Positions 1 through 8,798 are shown, counted from the first letter of the stretch. The stretch is 64,000 nt of DNA from Pseudomonas fluorescens (GCF_000802965.1 NZ_JSAK01000021.1:33730-97729), one strand, 5' to 3'. Numbers and translations: made by a program. The notes: a model not told the origin generated them from the sequence alone.

Positions 1-1
1 A

Positions 2-418
2 TTACTTCACCACCTTCAAACTTGGCCGACCGCTGGGCCGCGGCGGCTCGCTATCCGGCGGTGGCAGATCGTCATCCGGCTCGATGTCATCCTCTTCTTC
101 GCCCATAGGCGCTTCCAGATCGAACACCATGCCCTGACCGTTCTCCCGAGCGTAGATGCCCAGGATCGATGCGATAGGCACGTACAGCGTGTGTGGCACG
201 CCACCGAAGCGCCCTTCAAAACTGACCGCTTCATTATCCATGTGCAAATGGCGCACGGCTTGCGGCGATACGTTCAGGACAATCTGTCCATCGCTGGCAA
301 AACCCTGCGGCACCTGCACCGAGGGATACTCGGAATTGACCAGCATGTGGGGTGTGCAGTCGTTGTCCACAATCCACTCGTAGAGCGCGCGGACCAGATA
401 AGGTCGACTGGAGTTCAT
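2..418 (-). CDS. sspB: ClpXP protease specificity-enhancing factor SspB
   Basis: 138 aa adaptor that tethers ssrA-tagged and other substrates to the ClpXP protease in the cytoplasm. The N-terminal half starts with RPYLVRALYEWIVDND, typical of the SspB substrate-binding domain. It is followed by an acidic, proline-rich flexible linker (EEEDDIEPDDD, PPPDSEPPRP) and ends in the short basic-hydrophobic tail SLKVVK, matching the ClpX-binding tail of SspB. It lies 16 bp downstream of sspA on the same strand, the standard sspAB operon. The stop codon is only two bases from the window edge, so the gene is complete. Identification is firm. Confidence 0.95.
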   Translation of the reverse strand: MNSSRPYLVRALYEWIVDNDCTPHMLVNSEYPSVQVPQGFASDGQIVLNVSPQAVRHLHMDNEAVSFEGRFGGVPHTLYVPIASILGIYARENGQGMVFDLEAPMGEEEDDIEPDDDLPPPDSEPPRPSGRPSLKVVK

Positions 419-434
419 AGCGGCTCCTTAAGCC

Positions 435-1052
435 TTAGCGCATATCGCGTTCGACACCAGACAGACTCGCCTGGAAAGCCTCACGCGCAAACGAGCGCTC
501 CATGTAATCAAGCAGCGGCTTGGCTGGCCGCGGCAGTTCTATACCCAGAATCGGCAATCGCCAGAGTATTGGCAATAGGCAGCAATCCACCAGGCTTTGT
601 TCCTCACTGAGGAAAAATGGCTTGTCAGCAAACAGTGGCGACACGCCCGTCAGGCTTTCACGCAGCTCTTTACGCGCCACCACACGCGCCGCTTCCTTGG
701 TCCGTGAATCCAGGATCAGATCCACCAGACCACACCAGTCACGCTGAATACGATGAATCAGCAGACGGCTGTTGGCACGCGCCACCGGATAAACCGGCAA
801 TAGCGGCGGGTGCGGGTAACGCTCATCCAGATACTCCATCACCACCGTTGACTCCCACAACGCCAGGTCACGATCGACCAGGGTGGGCAAGCTGCCATAA
901 GGGTTCACTTCGATCAGTTTAGGCGGCTGACGGCCAGCTTCCACGTAGATGATCTCGGCGCTGACACCCTTCTCTGCCAGTACAATTCGCACTCGGTGGG
1001 AATAGTGGTCGGCGGGGTCGGAGTAACAGGCCAACCGATTGGTCACGCCCAT
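435..1052 (-). CDS. sspA: Stringent starvation protein A (GST-fold, RNA polymerase-associated)
   Basis: 205 aa protein with a glutathione S-transferase fold. The N-terminal thioredoxin-like domain begins VTNRLACYSDPADHYSHRVRIVLAEKG and includes PYGSLPTLVDRDLALWES; the C-terminal part is helical. In the SspA family the protein binds RNA polymerase and acts in starvation and virulence regulation rather than as a GST. The ATG at 1052 is preceded on the minus strand by a strong Shine-Dalgarno (GAGGAGGA). It is followed by sspB after 16 bp. The cytochrome bc1 genes lie upstream on the same strand across a 150 bp gap holding a long hairpin, so it may have its own promoter or partial read-through. 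Confidence 0.95.
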   Translation of the reverse strand: MGVTNRLACYSDPADHYSHRVRIVLAEKGVSAEIIYVEAGRQPPKLIEVNPYGSLPTLVDRDLALWESTVVMEYLDERYPHPPLLPVYPVARANSRLLIHRIQRDWCGLVDLILDSRTKEAARVVARKELRESLTGVSPLFADKPFFLSEEQSLVDCCLLPILWRLPILGIELPRPAKPLLDYMERSFAREAFQASLSGVERDMR

Positions 1053-1097
1053 GGCGATCCTCCTCGCTTGTAGAAATTATCGGGAGCGGAAAAACGA

Positions 1098-1174
1098 GCG
1101 CGCCCAGAGGACGCCTCCCGTAACGCCTGGATCACCAGGCTCGTTACACCTTCAGAGGCGCCCTTGGGCGCGCG
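1098..1174. other. Long nested imperfect hairpin between petC and sspA
   Basis: Almost the whole stretch folds on itself. The outer arms GCGCGCCCAGAGGACGCCTC and the complement of GAGGCGCCCTTGGGCGCGC pair with few mismatches. An inner stem GTAACG/CGTTAC and a CCTGG-ATCA-CCAGG tip continue the helix. No U-run follows on either strand, so it is not a classical intrinsic terminator. It could be an mRNA stabiliser, a processing site or an attenuator between the bc1 operon and sspAB. It does not match the REP families seen elsewhere in the window. Confidence 0.6.
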
Positions 1175-1202
1175 CGATTAACAGCAATTGCTTGAAGCTT
1201 TA

Positions 1203-1985
1203 TCAGTGCACATCTTTCCAGTATTCGCGCTTGAGCAAATAAGCGAATACGAAGAAGAACGCCAGGTACAACAATACGTACGTACCGATGCGCTGATGTT
1301 GCAGCTTAACCGGGTTAGCCGAGTAAGCCAGGAAGGTTACCAGATTCTTGACCTTCTCATCGAACTGCTCTTCGGTGAGGGTTCCGCTTTTCGGCACGAT
1401 GGTCAGTTGATCGCACGCTTCATGAGTCAGCGCAGTACCGGTCAACGGATCATATTGCTTCTTGCCGTCTTCGACGATCTGAACCTGTTTGCATCCGACA
1501 ACCTGACGACCTTGCAGGCCCACCAGGACGTTAGGCATACCCACGTTCGGGAAGACCTTGTTGTTCACACCCCATGGGCGCGACGGATCTTCGTAGAACG
1601 ACTTCAGGTAACCGTAGAGCCAGTCAGTACCGCGGACGCGAGCCACCAGGGTCAGGTCGGGCGGTGCAGCACCGAACCAGGTCTTGGCGTCAGCCGGCTG
1701 CATGCCGATGTTCATGTGGTCGCCGATCTTGGCGCCGGTGAACACCAGCTTCTCCAGCATCAGTTCGTGAGGAATACCCAGGTCATCGGCAACACGCTCG
1801 TAACGCTGGAACTTGGCGCTGTGGCAGCCCATGCAATAGTTGGCGAAGGTACGCGCGCCGTCCTGCATGGCAGCTTTATCGGAAACGTCGATGTCGACTT
1901 TTTCCAGCTCCGGCCCACCGTGTTCAGCAGCGAAAGCGAACACCGGCAGCGCAGCAAGCATCAATACAGCAAATAGTTTTTTCAT
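1203..1985 (-). CDS. petC: Ubiquinol-cytochrome c reductase, cytochrome c1 subunit
   Basis: 260 aa haem-c subunit of the bc1 complex, passing electrons from the Rieske protein to soluble cytochrome c. The start chosen is the ATG at 1985: it gives a clean Sec signal peptide (MKKLFAVLMLAALPVFAFA) and overlaps the petB stop by one base (TGATG). The longer reading frame upstream lies inside petB. The haem motif CMGCH is at residues 51-55. A C-terminal membrane anchor (TYVLLYLAFFFVFAYLL) is followed by the basic end KREYWKDVH. It is the last gene of the petABC operon. Confidence 0.96.
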   Translation of the reverse strand: MKKLFAVLMLAALPVFAFAAEHGGPELEKVDIDVSDKAAMQDGARTFANYCMGCHSAKFQRYERVADDLGIPHELMLEKLVFTGAKIGDHMNIGMQPADAKTWFGAAPPDLTLVARVRGTDWLYGYLKSFYEDPSRPWGVNNKVFPNVGMPNVLVGLQGRQVVGCKQVQIVEDGKKQYDPLTGTALTHEACDQLTIVPKSGTLTEEQFDEKVKNLVTFLAYSANPVKLQHQRIGTYVLLYLAFFFVFAYLLKREYWKDVH

Positions 1986-3196
1986 CAGCCAGTCACCCTT
2001 TCCGGAACCGGTTTGGTCTTCTCGAGCCTGGTGTAGAACGGCATCAGAATGAAGTAGGCGAAGTACAGGAAGGTACATACCTGCGACAGCAGCGTACGGC
2101 CCGGAGTCGGAGCCAGAACACCCAACACACCCAGGATCACGAACGAGATGCAGAATACCCAGAGCCAGATCTTGCTCAGCCAGCCTTTGTAGCGCATCGA
2201 CTTGACCGGGCTACGGTCCAGCCACGGCAGGACGAATAGCACAGCAATGGCCGCACCCATGGCAATAACACCCAGGAGCTTGTCCGGAACCGCGCGCAAA
2301 ATCGCGTAGAACGGGGTGAAGTACCAGACCGGAGCGATGTGCTCGGGGGTCTTGAAGGCGTTCGCCACTTCAAAGTTCGGCTTCTCGAGGAAGTAACCAC
2401 CCATCTCCGGGAAGAAGAACACGATCGAGCAGAAGATGAACAGGAACACCACCACGCCGACGATATCTTTCACGGTGTAGTACGGGTGGAAGGCGATGCC
2501 GTCCAGCGGAATACCGTTTTCGTCTTTGTGTTTCTTGATGTCCACGCCGTCAGGGTTGTTCGAACCGACTTCGTGCAGCGCCAGGATGTGCAGCACCACC
2601 AGACCGAGAATCACGATCGGCAAGGCAACGACGTGCAGGGCGAAGAAGCGGTTCAGGGTGATACCGGAAATCAGGTAGTCACCACGGATCCACTGGGTCA
2701 GGTCGTTACCGATGACCGGGATCGCACCGAACAGCGAGATGATCACCTGGGCACCCCAGTAGGACATCTGGCCCCATGGCAGCAGATAGCCCATGAAGGC
2801 TTCGGCCATCAACGCCAGGTAGATCAGCATGCCGAAGACCCACACCAGCTCACGCGGCTTCTGGTACGAACCGTAGAGCAGGCCACGGAACATGTGCAGA
2901 TAGACCACGATGAAGAACGCGGAAGCGCCGGTGGAGTGCAACAGACGCAGGATCGAGCCGTACTCGACGTCGCGCATGATGTATTCGACAGAAGCAAACG
3001 CTTCTTCCGCCGACGGGGTGTAGCTCATGGTCAGCCAGACACCGGTGACGATCTGGTTGACCAAAACGAGCAGCGCGAGGGATCCAAAGAAATAGAAGAA
3101 GTTGAAGTTCTTCGGGGCGTAATACTTGCTGAGATGGTCTTCCCACATTTTGGTGGCGGGAAAGCGCGCATCAACCCAATCCATGAACTTGCTCAT
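1985..3196 (-). CDS. petB: Ubiquinol-cytochrome c reductase, cytochrome b subunit
   Basis: 403 aa multi-pass membrane subunit that carries the two b haems and the quinol-oxidation and quinone-reduction sites. Typical cytochrome b segments are visible: SLALLVLVNQIVTGVWLTM (helix A), GYLLPWGQMSYWGAQV, and the quinol-site PVWYFTPFYAILR region (PEHIAPVWYF, equivalent to the PEWY loop). The ATG at 3196 overlaps the petA stop by one base. An in-frame GTG one codon upstream is an alternative. Translational coupling on both sides (TGATG) indicates stoichiometric expression with petA and petC. Confidence 0.96.
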   Translation of the reverse strand: MSKFMDWVDARFPATKMWEDHLSKYYAPKNFNFFYFFGSLALLVLVNQIVTGVWLTMSYTPSAEEAFASVEYIMRDVEYGSILRLLHSTGASAFFIVVYLHMFRGLLYGSYQKPRELVWVFGMLIYLALMAEAFMGYLLPWGQMSYWGAQVIISLFGAIPVIGNDLTQWIRGDYLISGITLNRFFALHVVALPIVILGLVVLHILALHEVGSNNPDGVDIKKHKDENGIPLDGIAFHPYYTVKDIVGVVVFLFIFCSIVFFFPEMGGYFLEKPNFEVANAFKTPEHIAPVWYFTPFYAILRAVPDKLLGVIAMGAAIAVLFVLPWLDRSPVKSMRYKGWLSKIWLWVFCISFVILGVLGVLAPTPGRTLLSQVCTFLYFAYFILMPFYTRLEKTKPVPERVTG

Positions 3197-3789
3197 CACG
3201 CTTTCTCCGTATCGACGCCAACGACAATGATGTCATCGGTCTCATAGGAATGCGGGGGAACTGGCAGGTTCAAAGGCGCAGGTTGCGACTTGTAGACGCG
3301 ACCAGCCAGGTCGTAGTGGGAGCCGTGGCAAGGGCAGAAATAGCCACCTACCCAGTCCTTGCCCAGGTCAGCGGGGGCGACTTCAGGACGGAATGTCGGC
3401 GAGCAACCGAGGTGCGTGCAGATACCAATCAGCAGCAGAACCTCAGGTTTGATCGAACGGGTTTCCGGATCGACATAGGTTGGTTGAGTCGAGTTCTTGG
3501 AGGTCGGGTCAGACAACTGGCCCTCGATCTTCTTCAGATTCCCCAGGATTTCCTGCGTACGGCGGACGATGAATACCGGCTGGCCGCGCCACTCAGCAAT
3601 CATCTGCTGGCCTGGCTCGATTTTGCTGACATTCACTTTCACCGGTGCACCTGCGGCTTTCGCCTTGGCACTGGGAAACCATGACCCCACGAACGGGACC
3701 GCAGCCCCCACCGCTCCTGCAGCACCCACCACGGATGTGGCTGCTACCAAGAAGCGACGCCGGCCTGCATTCACGCCGTCATTGCTCAT
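3196..3789 (-). CDS. petA: Ubiquinol-cytochrome c reductase, Rieske iron-sulfur subunit
   Basis: 197 aa [2Fe-2S] subunit of the bc1 complex. The N-terminus has a twin-arginine type signal-anchor (GRRRFLVAATSVVGAAGAVG). The two Rieske boxes are intact: CTHLGC at residues 124-129 and CPCHGSHYD from 152. By family knowledge C124, H126, C152 and H155 bind the cluster and C129-C154 form the disulfide. It is the first gene of petABC, with a candidate sigma70 promoter about 85 bp upstream. Confidence 0.97.
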   Translation of the reverse strand: MSNDGVNAGRRRFLVAATSVVGAAGAVGAAVPFVGSWFPSAKAKAAGAPVKVNVSKIEPGQQMIAEWRGQPVFIVRRTQEILGNLKKIEGQLSDPTSKNSTQPTYVDPETRSIKPEVLLLIGICTHLGCSPTFRPEVAPADLGKDWVGGYFCPCHGSHYDLAGRVYKSQPAPLNLPVPPHSYETDDIIVVGVDTEKA

Positions 3790-3871
3790 TCAGTCCTCTC
3801 CCATCAGCTTTGTGGCCTGTTAAATCAGGCATCTACTAAGTAAATCTATGTACTTATAAAAATTTTGCCGA

Positions 3872-3900
3872 ATGGTAATGAAAAGCCCCAATTCTGACAA
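3872..3900 (-). promoter_or_regulatory. Candidate sigma70 promoter for petABC
   Basis: On the minus strand TTGTCA (3900-3895) is followed after 17 bp by TACCAT (3877-3872), a reasonable -35/-10 pair about 85 bp before the petA start. This is pattern recognition only. Confidence 0.4.
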
Positions 3901-4000
3901 GGTAATTACCCCGAGGCGCCACTCCCAAGCCTTGCAGTATAGGGGCTCTGCGCGTGTGGCAAGTTGTCACAGCGCAATTCTTTGATAAATCGCACGCATA

Positions 4001-4043
4001 AAAAAACGCCCAGCTCCGTGAGGAAACTGGGCGTTCTTTTTTT
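4001..4043. terminator. Bidirectional intrinsic terminator downstream of rpsI
   Basis: Perfect 9-bp stem AACGCCCAG (4005-4013) / CTGGGCGTT (4027-4035). A run of A on the left gives the U-tract for the minus-strand rplM-rpsI operon. A T-rich run on the right would serve the other direction. Confidence 0.85.
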
Positions 4044-4058
4044 GAACGTGGAAACGAA

Positions 4059-4451
4059 TTAACGCTTCGAGTACTGCGGACGCTTACGCGCTTTACGCAG
4101 ACCAACTTTCTTACGTTCAACTTCACGTGCATCGCGGGTTACGAAGCCGGCTTTACGCAGAGCGCTGCGCAGAGTCTCGTCGTAGTCCATCAGAGCGCGA
4201 GTGATGCCGTGGCGGATTGCGCCAGCTTGACCACTTACACCACCGCCGATCACGGTGACGTAGATGTCGAACTTCTCGACAGTCTCAGTCAATTCCAGCG
4301 GCTGACGAACTACCATGCGGGCAGTTTCGCGGCCGAAGAAATTATCCAGCGAACGGTTGTTGATGGAGATGTTACCAGTACCCGGACGCAGGAAAACGCG
4401 TGCGGTTGCGGTCTTGCGACGGCCAGTGCCGTAATTTTGAGTCGCCGACAT
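4059..4451 (-). CDS. rpsI: 30S ribosomal protein S9 (uS9)
   Basis: 130 aa, the usual length. It starts MSATQNYGTGRRKTATARVFLRPGTG and ends with the diagnostic basic tail RKARKRPQYSKR, whose terminal Arg contacts the P-site tRNA in the ribosome. It follows rplM after 14 bp, the universal rplM-rpsI pair, and an intrinsic terminator lies just downstream. Confidence 0.98.
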   Translation of the reverse strand: MSATQNYGTGRRKTATARVFLRPGTGNISINNRSLDNFFGRETARMVVRQPLELTETVEKFDIYVTVIGGGVSGQAGAIRHGITRALMDYDETLRSALRKAGFVTRDAREVERKKVGLRKARKRPQYSKR

Positions 4452-4465
4452 AATGTACTATTCCG

Positions 4466-4894
4466 TTAAAACTTCAGTTCTTGGGGCTGCTGAGCAGTAT
4501 GTGGGTGTGCAGCGCCCGCATAGACTTTCAGCTTACGGTACATGTCGCGACCCAGTGGGTTTTTAGGCAGCATGCCTTTAACCGCGGTCTCGATCACGCG
4601 CTCAGGGGCCTTGGCGATCAGCTTTTCAAAGTTGATCGACTTGATGCCGCCCGGGAAACCGGAGTGGGAGTAGTACATTTTGTCAGTGGTTTTAGCACCG
4701 GTAACACGGATCTGCTCGGCGTTGATTACGACGATGTAGTCGCCGGTGTCAACGTGAGGAGTGTACTCAGGCTTGTGCTTGCCACGCAGACGGCTCGCGA
4801 TTTCGGTGGCCAGACGACCCAGGGTCTGACCAGCAGCGTCGACGACAAACCAGTCGCGCTTTACTGTTTCTGGTTTAGCAGTAAAAGTTTTCAT
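4466..4894 (-). CDS. rplM: 50S ribosomal protein L13 (uL13)
   Basis: 142 aa, standard length. The characteristic segments KRDWFVVDAAGQTLGRLATEIASRLRGKHKPEYTPHVD and GMLPKNPLGRDMYRKLKVYAG are present. It is an early-assembly protein of the large subunit. It leads the rplM-rpsI operon, with a good sigma70-like promoter 40-70 bp upstream. Confidence 0.98.
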   Translation of the reverse strand: MKTFTAKPETVKRDWFVVDAAGQTLGRLATEIASRLRGKHKPEYTPHVDTGDYIVVINAEQIRVTGAKTTDKMYYSHSGFPGGIKSINFEKLIAKAPERVIETAVKGMLPKNPLGRDMYRKLKVYAGAAHPHTAQQPQELKF

Positions 4895-4935
4895 TCTTTA
4901 TAGCCTCAGGGGCCGCCCTGTAAATTAGACGGCGG

Positions 4936-4964
4936 ATCTTACTGAATAGTGCGTACTTTGACAA
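4936..4964 (-). promoter_or_regulatory. Candidate sigma70 promoter for rplM-rpsI
   Basis: Minus-strand TTGTCA (4964-4959), 17 bp spacer, TAAGAT (4941-4936), ending about 42 bp before the rplM ATG. Both hexamers and the spacing fit sigma70 well. The remaining stretch to the next gene shows nothing else I recognise. Confidence 0.5.
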
Positions 4965-5139
4965 GTCAAAGGCAGCCGGATACAGACGCTTTCGGGGGCT
5001 CGGGTCGGCGCGTCCGTTCAACGGCAAGATTCTTCGGCGGCGGCGCATCACTTCCACTGCAGAAAGAGGTGCGCAATTATGCAGATTGCGAAAAATAATT
5101 CAACCTGCTTTTATGATTGTTTTGCCCAAGGAGCACCCG

Positions 5140-6180
5140 ATGGACTATCGCCAGCTAGGCCGGACCAACCTCAACGTGAGTGCCATCTGCCTCGGAACCA
5201 TGACCTGGGGTGAGCAAAACACGGAGGCTGAAGCCTTCGCCCAGATCGAACGGGCCAAGGAAGCCGGGATCAATTTCATCGACACCGCCGAAATGTATCC
5301 GGTGCCGCCCAAGGCCGAAACCTACGCCACCACCGAACGCTACATCGGCAATTACTTCAAGAGCCGTGGTGATCGTGCCGACTGGATCCTGGCCAGCAAG
5401 ATCGCCGGACCCGGCAACACCATCGACTACATCCGCGACAAGAACCTTCGGCACAATCGACAGCACATCACCGAAGCGGTGGACGCCAGCCTCAAGCGCT
5501 TGCAGACCGATTACATCGACCTGTACCAGTTGCACTGGCCGGAGCGCAGCACCAATTTTTTCGGCCAGTTGGGCTACAAGCACAAGATCGAATCCAACCT
5601 GACGCCGCTGGAAGACACTCTCGAAGCGCTCGACGAACAGGTCAAAGCCGGCAAGATCCGCCACATCGGCCTGTCCAACGAAACCCCGTGGGGCACCATG
5701 CGTTTCCTCGCCCTGGCCGAAGCCCGTGGCTGGCCGCGCGCGGTGTCGATCCAGAACCCGTACAACCTGCTCAACCGCAGTTTCGAAGTCGGCCTGGCGG
5801 AAATCGCCATTCGCGAACAATGCGGCCTGCTCGCTTATTCGCCGCTGGCGTTCGGTTTCCTGTCGGGCAAGTACGAAGGTGGCGCCCGTCCGCCGAAGGG
5901 GCGCCTGAGCCTCTACAGCCGCTTCAGCCGCTATTTCAACCCGCAGTCGGAAGCTGCCTGCAGCCGCTATGTGGCATTGGCCCGCGAGCACGGCCTGGAC
6001 CCGGCGCAGATGGCACTGGCCTTCGTGACGCAGCAGCCGTTCGTGACCAGCAACATCATTGGTGCAACTACGCTTGAGCAGCTGGACAGCAACATCGCCA
6101 GTTTCGACTTGAAGCTGTCGGAGGAAGTGTTGGAAGGGATTGAGGCGATCCACAAGGATCATCCGAATCCTGCGCCGTAA
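5140..6180 (+). CDS. tas: NADP(H)-dependent aldo-keto reductase, Tas family
   Basis: 346 aa TIM-barrel oxidoreductase, the same length as E. coli Tas as I recall it. The ATG at 5140 is chosen because AAGGAG lies seven bases upstream and MDYRQLGRTNLNVSAICLGTMTWGEQN is the usual family start; an upstream in-frame ATG adds 18 unlikely residues. The AKR tetrad is intact: D48, Y53 (in EMYPVPP), K87 and H132 (in LHWPER). The C-terminal part has the nucleotide-binding ATTLEQLDSN segment. The physiological substrate is unknown. Confidence 0.88.
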   Translation: MDYRQLGRTNLNVSAICLGTMTWGEQNTEAEAFAQIERAKEAGINFIDTAEMYPVPPKAETYATTERYIGNYFKSRGDRADWILASKIAGPGNTIDYIRDKNLRHNRQHITEAVDASLKRLQTDYIDLYQLHWPERSTNFFGQLGYKHKIESNLTPLEDTLEALDEQVKAGKIRHIGLSNETPWGTMRFLALAEARGWPRAVSIQNPYNLLNRSFEVGLAEIAIREQCGLLAYSPLAFGFLSGKYEGGARPPKGRLSLYSRFSRYFNPQSEAACSRYVALAREHGLDPAQMALAFVTQQPFVTSNIIGATTLEQLDSNIASFDLKLSEEVLEGIEAIHKDHPNPAP

Positions 6181-6187
6181 GCCGTAC

Positions 6188-6275
6188 CTGTAGGAGCCGG
6201 CTTGCTGGCGATCAAGCCGACGCGGTGCCCATTCGGACCGCGCCGCCCCAATCGCCAGCAAGCTACCTTCTACAG
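6188..6275. repeat. REP palindrome, GTAGGAGCCGGCTTGCTGGCGAT family
   Basis: The arm CTGTAGGAGCCGGCTTGCTGGCGAT and the inverted arm ATCGCCAGCAAGC...CTACAG flank about 38 bp. It lies between the convergent tas and acyl-CoA dehydrogenase genes, where it may act as a transcription boundary. Confidence 0.8.
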
Positions 6276-7406
6276 AGACCTGGCAATAATCTCCTTCATG
6301 ATTTCATTGGTCCCCGCATAAATCCGCTGCACTCGCGCATCCGCCCATGCCCGGGCAATCGGGTATTCCCACATGAAACCGTAGCCGCCATGCAACTGCA
6401 CGCACTCGTCGAGCACCTTGCATTGCAGGTCGGTGCCCCAGTATTTGGCCATCGCCGCCGTCGGCACGTCGAGCTTGCCTTGCAGGTGCAGTTCCAGACA
6501 GCGGTCGACAAACACCCGGCCGATCTGAATTTCCGTTGCCATCTCCGCCAGTTTGAATCGAGTGTTCTGGAAGTCCGCAATCGCTTTGCCAAACGCTTTG
6601 CGCTCACGGGTGTAATCCAGCGTCCATTGCAGCGCAGCTTCAGCTGAGGCCAACCCGCCAATGGCCACGGTGAGGCGCTCCTGGGGCAATTCCTGCATCA
6701 GATAGGCGAAGCCCATGCCTGCCTGCCCCAGCAGGTTTTCCTTGGGCACGCGGACGTCCTGAAAGAACAACTCCGACGTGTCCTGGGCTTTCATGCCGAC
6801 TTTTTCCAGACGCTTGCCCTTGTCGAAGCCCGGCGTGTCGGCTTCCACCAGAAACAGACTGGTGCCCTTCGCACCCGCCTTCGGATCGGTCTTGGCAACG
6901 ACAATCATCAGATCGGCGAGGAAGCCGTTGGTGATAAAGGTTTTCGAGCCGTTGATCACGTACTCGTCGCCATCCAGCACCGCCGTGGTCTTCACCCCTT
7001 GCAGGTCGGAACCGGCGCCCGGCTCGGTCATGGCGATAGCGGTGACCATCTCCCCGGAGACCAGTTTCGGCAGGTACTTGTGCTTCAGGGCTTCACTGCC
7101 GTAATGCAGGATGTACGGCGCCACGATGTCCGAATGCAGGGAGAAACCGATCCCGGTCAGCCCCAGGCGCCCCACCTCTTCGATCACCACCGCGCTGTAA
7201 AGAAAGTCCGCCCCCAACCCGCCGTACTCTTCCGGCAAGTGCGAACACAACATCCCCGCCTCCCCTGCCTTGTTCCACAGTTGACGGTCGATGTAGCCCT
7301 GTTTTTCCCATTGCGCATGAAACGGCACCGCCTCTTTTTCGAGGAACGTTCGCACGCTGTCGCGAAAAAGTTCGTGCTCGGAACTGAACAAGGTTCTGGG
7401 AATCAT
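6270..7406 (-). CDS. Acyl-CoA dehydrogenase (long-chain-type)
   Basis: 378 aa FAD enzyme that introduces the alpha,beta double bond in acyl-CoA thioesters, passing electrons to ETF. The signature AMTEPGAGSDLQGVKTTA (from 126) and the C-terminal FAD/CoA segment CVQLHGGYGFMWEYPIARAWADARVQRIYAGTNEIMKEI are present. The MCAD-type catalytic Glu position reads YAGT, so the base is probably E243 in LPQERL, as in long-chain and isovaleryl enzymes. The gene is monocistronic, divergent from the downstream AraC-type regulator, which may control it. Confidence 0.9.
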   Translation of the reverse strand: MIPRTLFSSEHELFRDSVRTFLEKEAVPFHAQWEKQGYIDRQLWNKAGEAGMLCSHLPEEYGGLGADFLYSAVVIEEVGRLGLTGIGFSLHSDIVAPYILHYGSEALKHKYLPKLVSGEMVTAIAMTEPGAGSDLQGVKTTAVLDGDEYVINGSKTFITNGFLADLMIVVAKTDPKAGAKGTSLFLVEADTPGFDKGKRLEKVGMKAQDTSELFFQDVRVPKENLLGQAGMGFAYLMQELPQERLTVAIGGLASAEAALQWTLDYTRERKAFGKAIADFQNTRFKLAEMATEIQIGRVFVDRCLELHLQGKLDVPTAAMAKYWGTDLQCKVLDECVQLHGGYGFMWEYPIARAWADARVQRIYAGTNEIMKEIIARSL

Positions 7407-7551
7407 GCGGCACCTGTCGTTATTTTTAGAAGAAGTGGACCTTCAGAGACTAAGCCCCGCGTCCGATACAGGACACTGGACACATCCGACAAAAAATAAG
7501 ACGATCCAGCCGTCTGGTGACCACTTTCCCCTATAAGAATAAAGTTGAATT

Positions 7552-8547
7552 ATGTCTAACCAAGCCTCCACGCCCCTGCGGCGCGTCTGCATCCTGGCCT
7601 TCGACCGGGTATTCGCTTCCACCCTCATGCAAGCCAAGGATTTCTTCCATCTCGCCAGCCTGCGCTACGGCAAACAACTGGGTCACGGCCTGACTCCGGC
7701 GTTCGAAACACGGCTTGTCAGTCCCGACGGCAAACCCGTGAACACCTTCAGCGATGTCGTTATCCCCGTGGACGGCGGACTGGAGAATGCGGACATCATC
7801 GTCATCCCCGCGTTCTGGGACGACTTTGAAACCCTGTGCCAACGTTATCCACAAGTCCTGCCTTGGCTGCGCCAGCAACATGCGCGCGGCGCGGTGCTGT
7901 GCGGCGAGGCCACTGGCGTGTTCTGGCTGGCCGAGGCAGGGTTGCTCGACGGCAAGGAAGCGACTACGTACTGGCGCTTCTTCAACGCCTTCGCCGAACG
8001 CTTCCCACGGGTTCAGCTCAATCAGGACAAACACCTGACCGACGCCGACAACCTGTATTGCGCCGGCGGCACCACCTCGGCATGCGATCTGTACGTCTAC
8101 CTGATCGAACGTTTCTGCGGTGCCAATGTGTCCCAGGCCGTAGCGCGGGACATTCTTTACGAAGTGCAGCGCAGCTATTCGCCGGGACGAATCGGCTTCG
8201 GCGGGCAGAAGCTGCACCAGGACGTGATCATCCTGCAGATCCAGCATTGGCTCGAAGAGCACTTCGCCGACAAGTTCCGCTTCGAAGACGTCGCCCGCGA
8301 ACACGGCATGAGCATCCGCAACTTCATGCGGCGATTCCAGACCGCCACCGGCGACAAGCCGCTGCACTACCTGCAACGCCTGCGTATCGAAACCGCGAAG
8401 GGCCTGTTGTCCGGCAGCCGCAAGAGCATCAAGACCATCAGCTATGAAGTCGGCTACGACGATGCCAGCTTCTTTGCGCGGCTGTTCCGCCAGCACACGG
8501 AACTGTCGCCGAACCAGTATCGGCAGCAGTTCCAGCAAGCGGCATAA
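7552..8547 (+). CDS. GlxA-type AraC-family transcriptional regulator (DJ-1/PfpI + HTH)
   Basis: 331 aa. Residues 10-190 form a DJ-1/PfpI-like sensor domain with a nucleophile-elbow cysteine, C117, in VLCGEATGVFWLAEAG. Residues about 225-325 are an AraC DNA-binding domain with two helix-turn-helices (DKFRFEDVAREHGMSIRNFMRRFQTATG and SIKTISYEVGYDDASFFARLFRQHTELSPNQYR). It is divergent from the acyl-CoA dehydrogenase gene and 251 bp upstream of the amino-acid monooxygenase-like gene. Either could be its target; the sequence does not decide. Confidence 0.88.
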   Translation: MSNQASTPLRRVCILAFDRVFASTLMQAKDFFHLASLRYGKQLGHGLTPAFETRLVSPDGKPVNTFSDVVIPVDGGLENADIIVIPAFWDDFETLCQRYPQVLPWLRQQHARGAVLCGEATGVFWLAEAGLLDGKEATTYWRFFNAFAERFPRVQLNQDKHLTDADNLYCAGGTTSACDLYVYLIERFCGANVSQAVARDILYEVQRSYSPGRIGFGGQKLHQDVIILQIQHWLEEHFADKFRFEDVAREHGMSIRNFMRRFQTATGDKPLHYLQRLRIETAKGLLSGSRKSIKTISYEVGYDDASFFARLFRQHTELSPNQYRQQFQQAA

Positions 8548-8562
8548 ACACATAGCCCGCCT

Positions 8563-8656
8563 CCTGTAGGAGCGAGCCTGCTCGCGATAGCGATTTATCA
8601 GAAATATTAGTGTCGACTGACACACCGCTATCGCGAGCAGGCTGAACTCCTACAGG
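8563..8656. repeat. REP palindrome, GTAGGAGCGAGCCTGCTCGCGATAG family
   Basis: CCTGTAGGAGCGAGCCTGCTCGCGATAGCG and its inverted copy CGCTATCGCGAGCAGGCTGAACTCCTACAGG surround about 38 bp of unique sequence. It separates the regulator gene from the flavin monooxygenase-like gene. Confidence 0.82.
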
Positions 8657-8798
8657 GGCCTCGGTATTGCTCACTTTCCTACGCAAAAAACCGAATGCGG
8701 AGGCCTGAAGAAGCCGATTTGGCTCATGTACGCCAACCCGCAAAATCTCCAACATTTCTCCCTGCAAACACCATCAGTGCTGACAGGGAAGATCAACA

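Noticed and set aside
2339..3247. 302-codon plus-strand open frame opposite petB
   Set aside because: Antisense shadow of cytochrome b; the translation is a His/Asp/Gln/Val-rich string with no motif.
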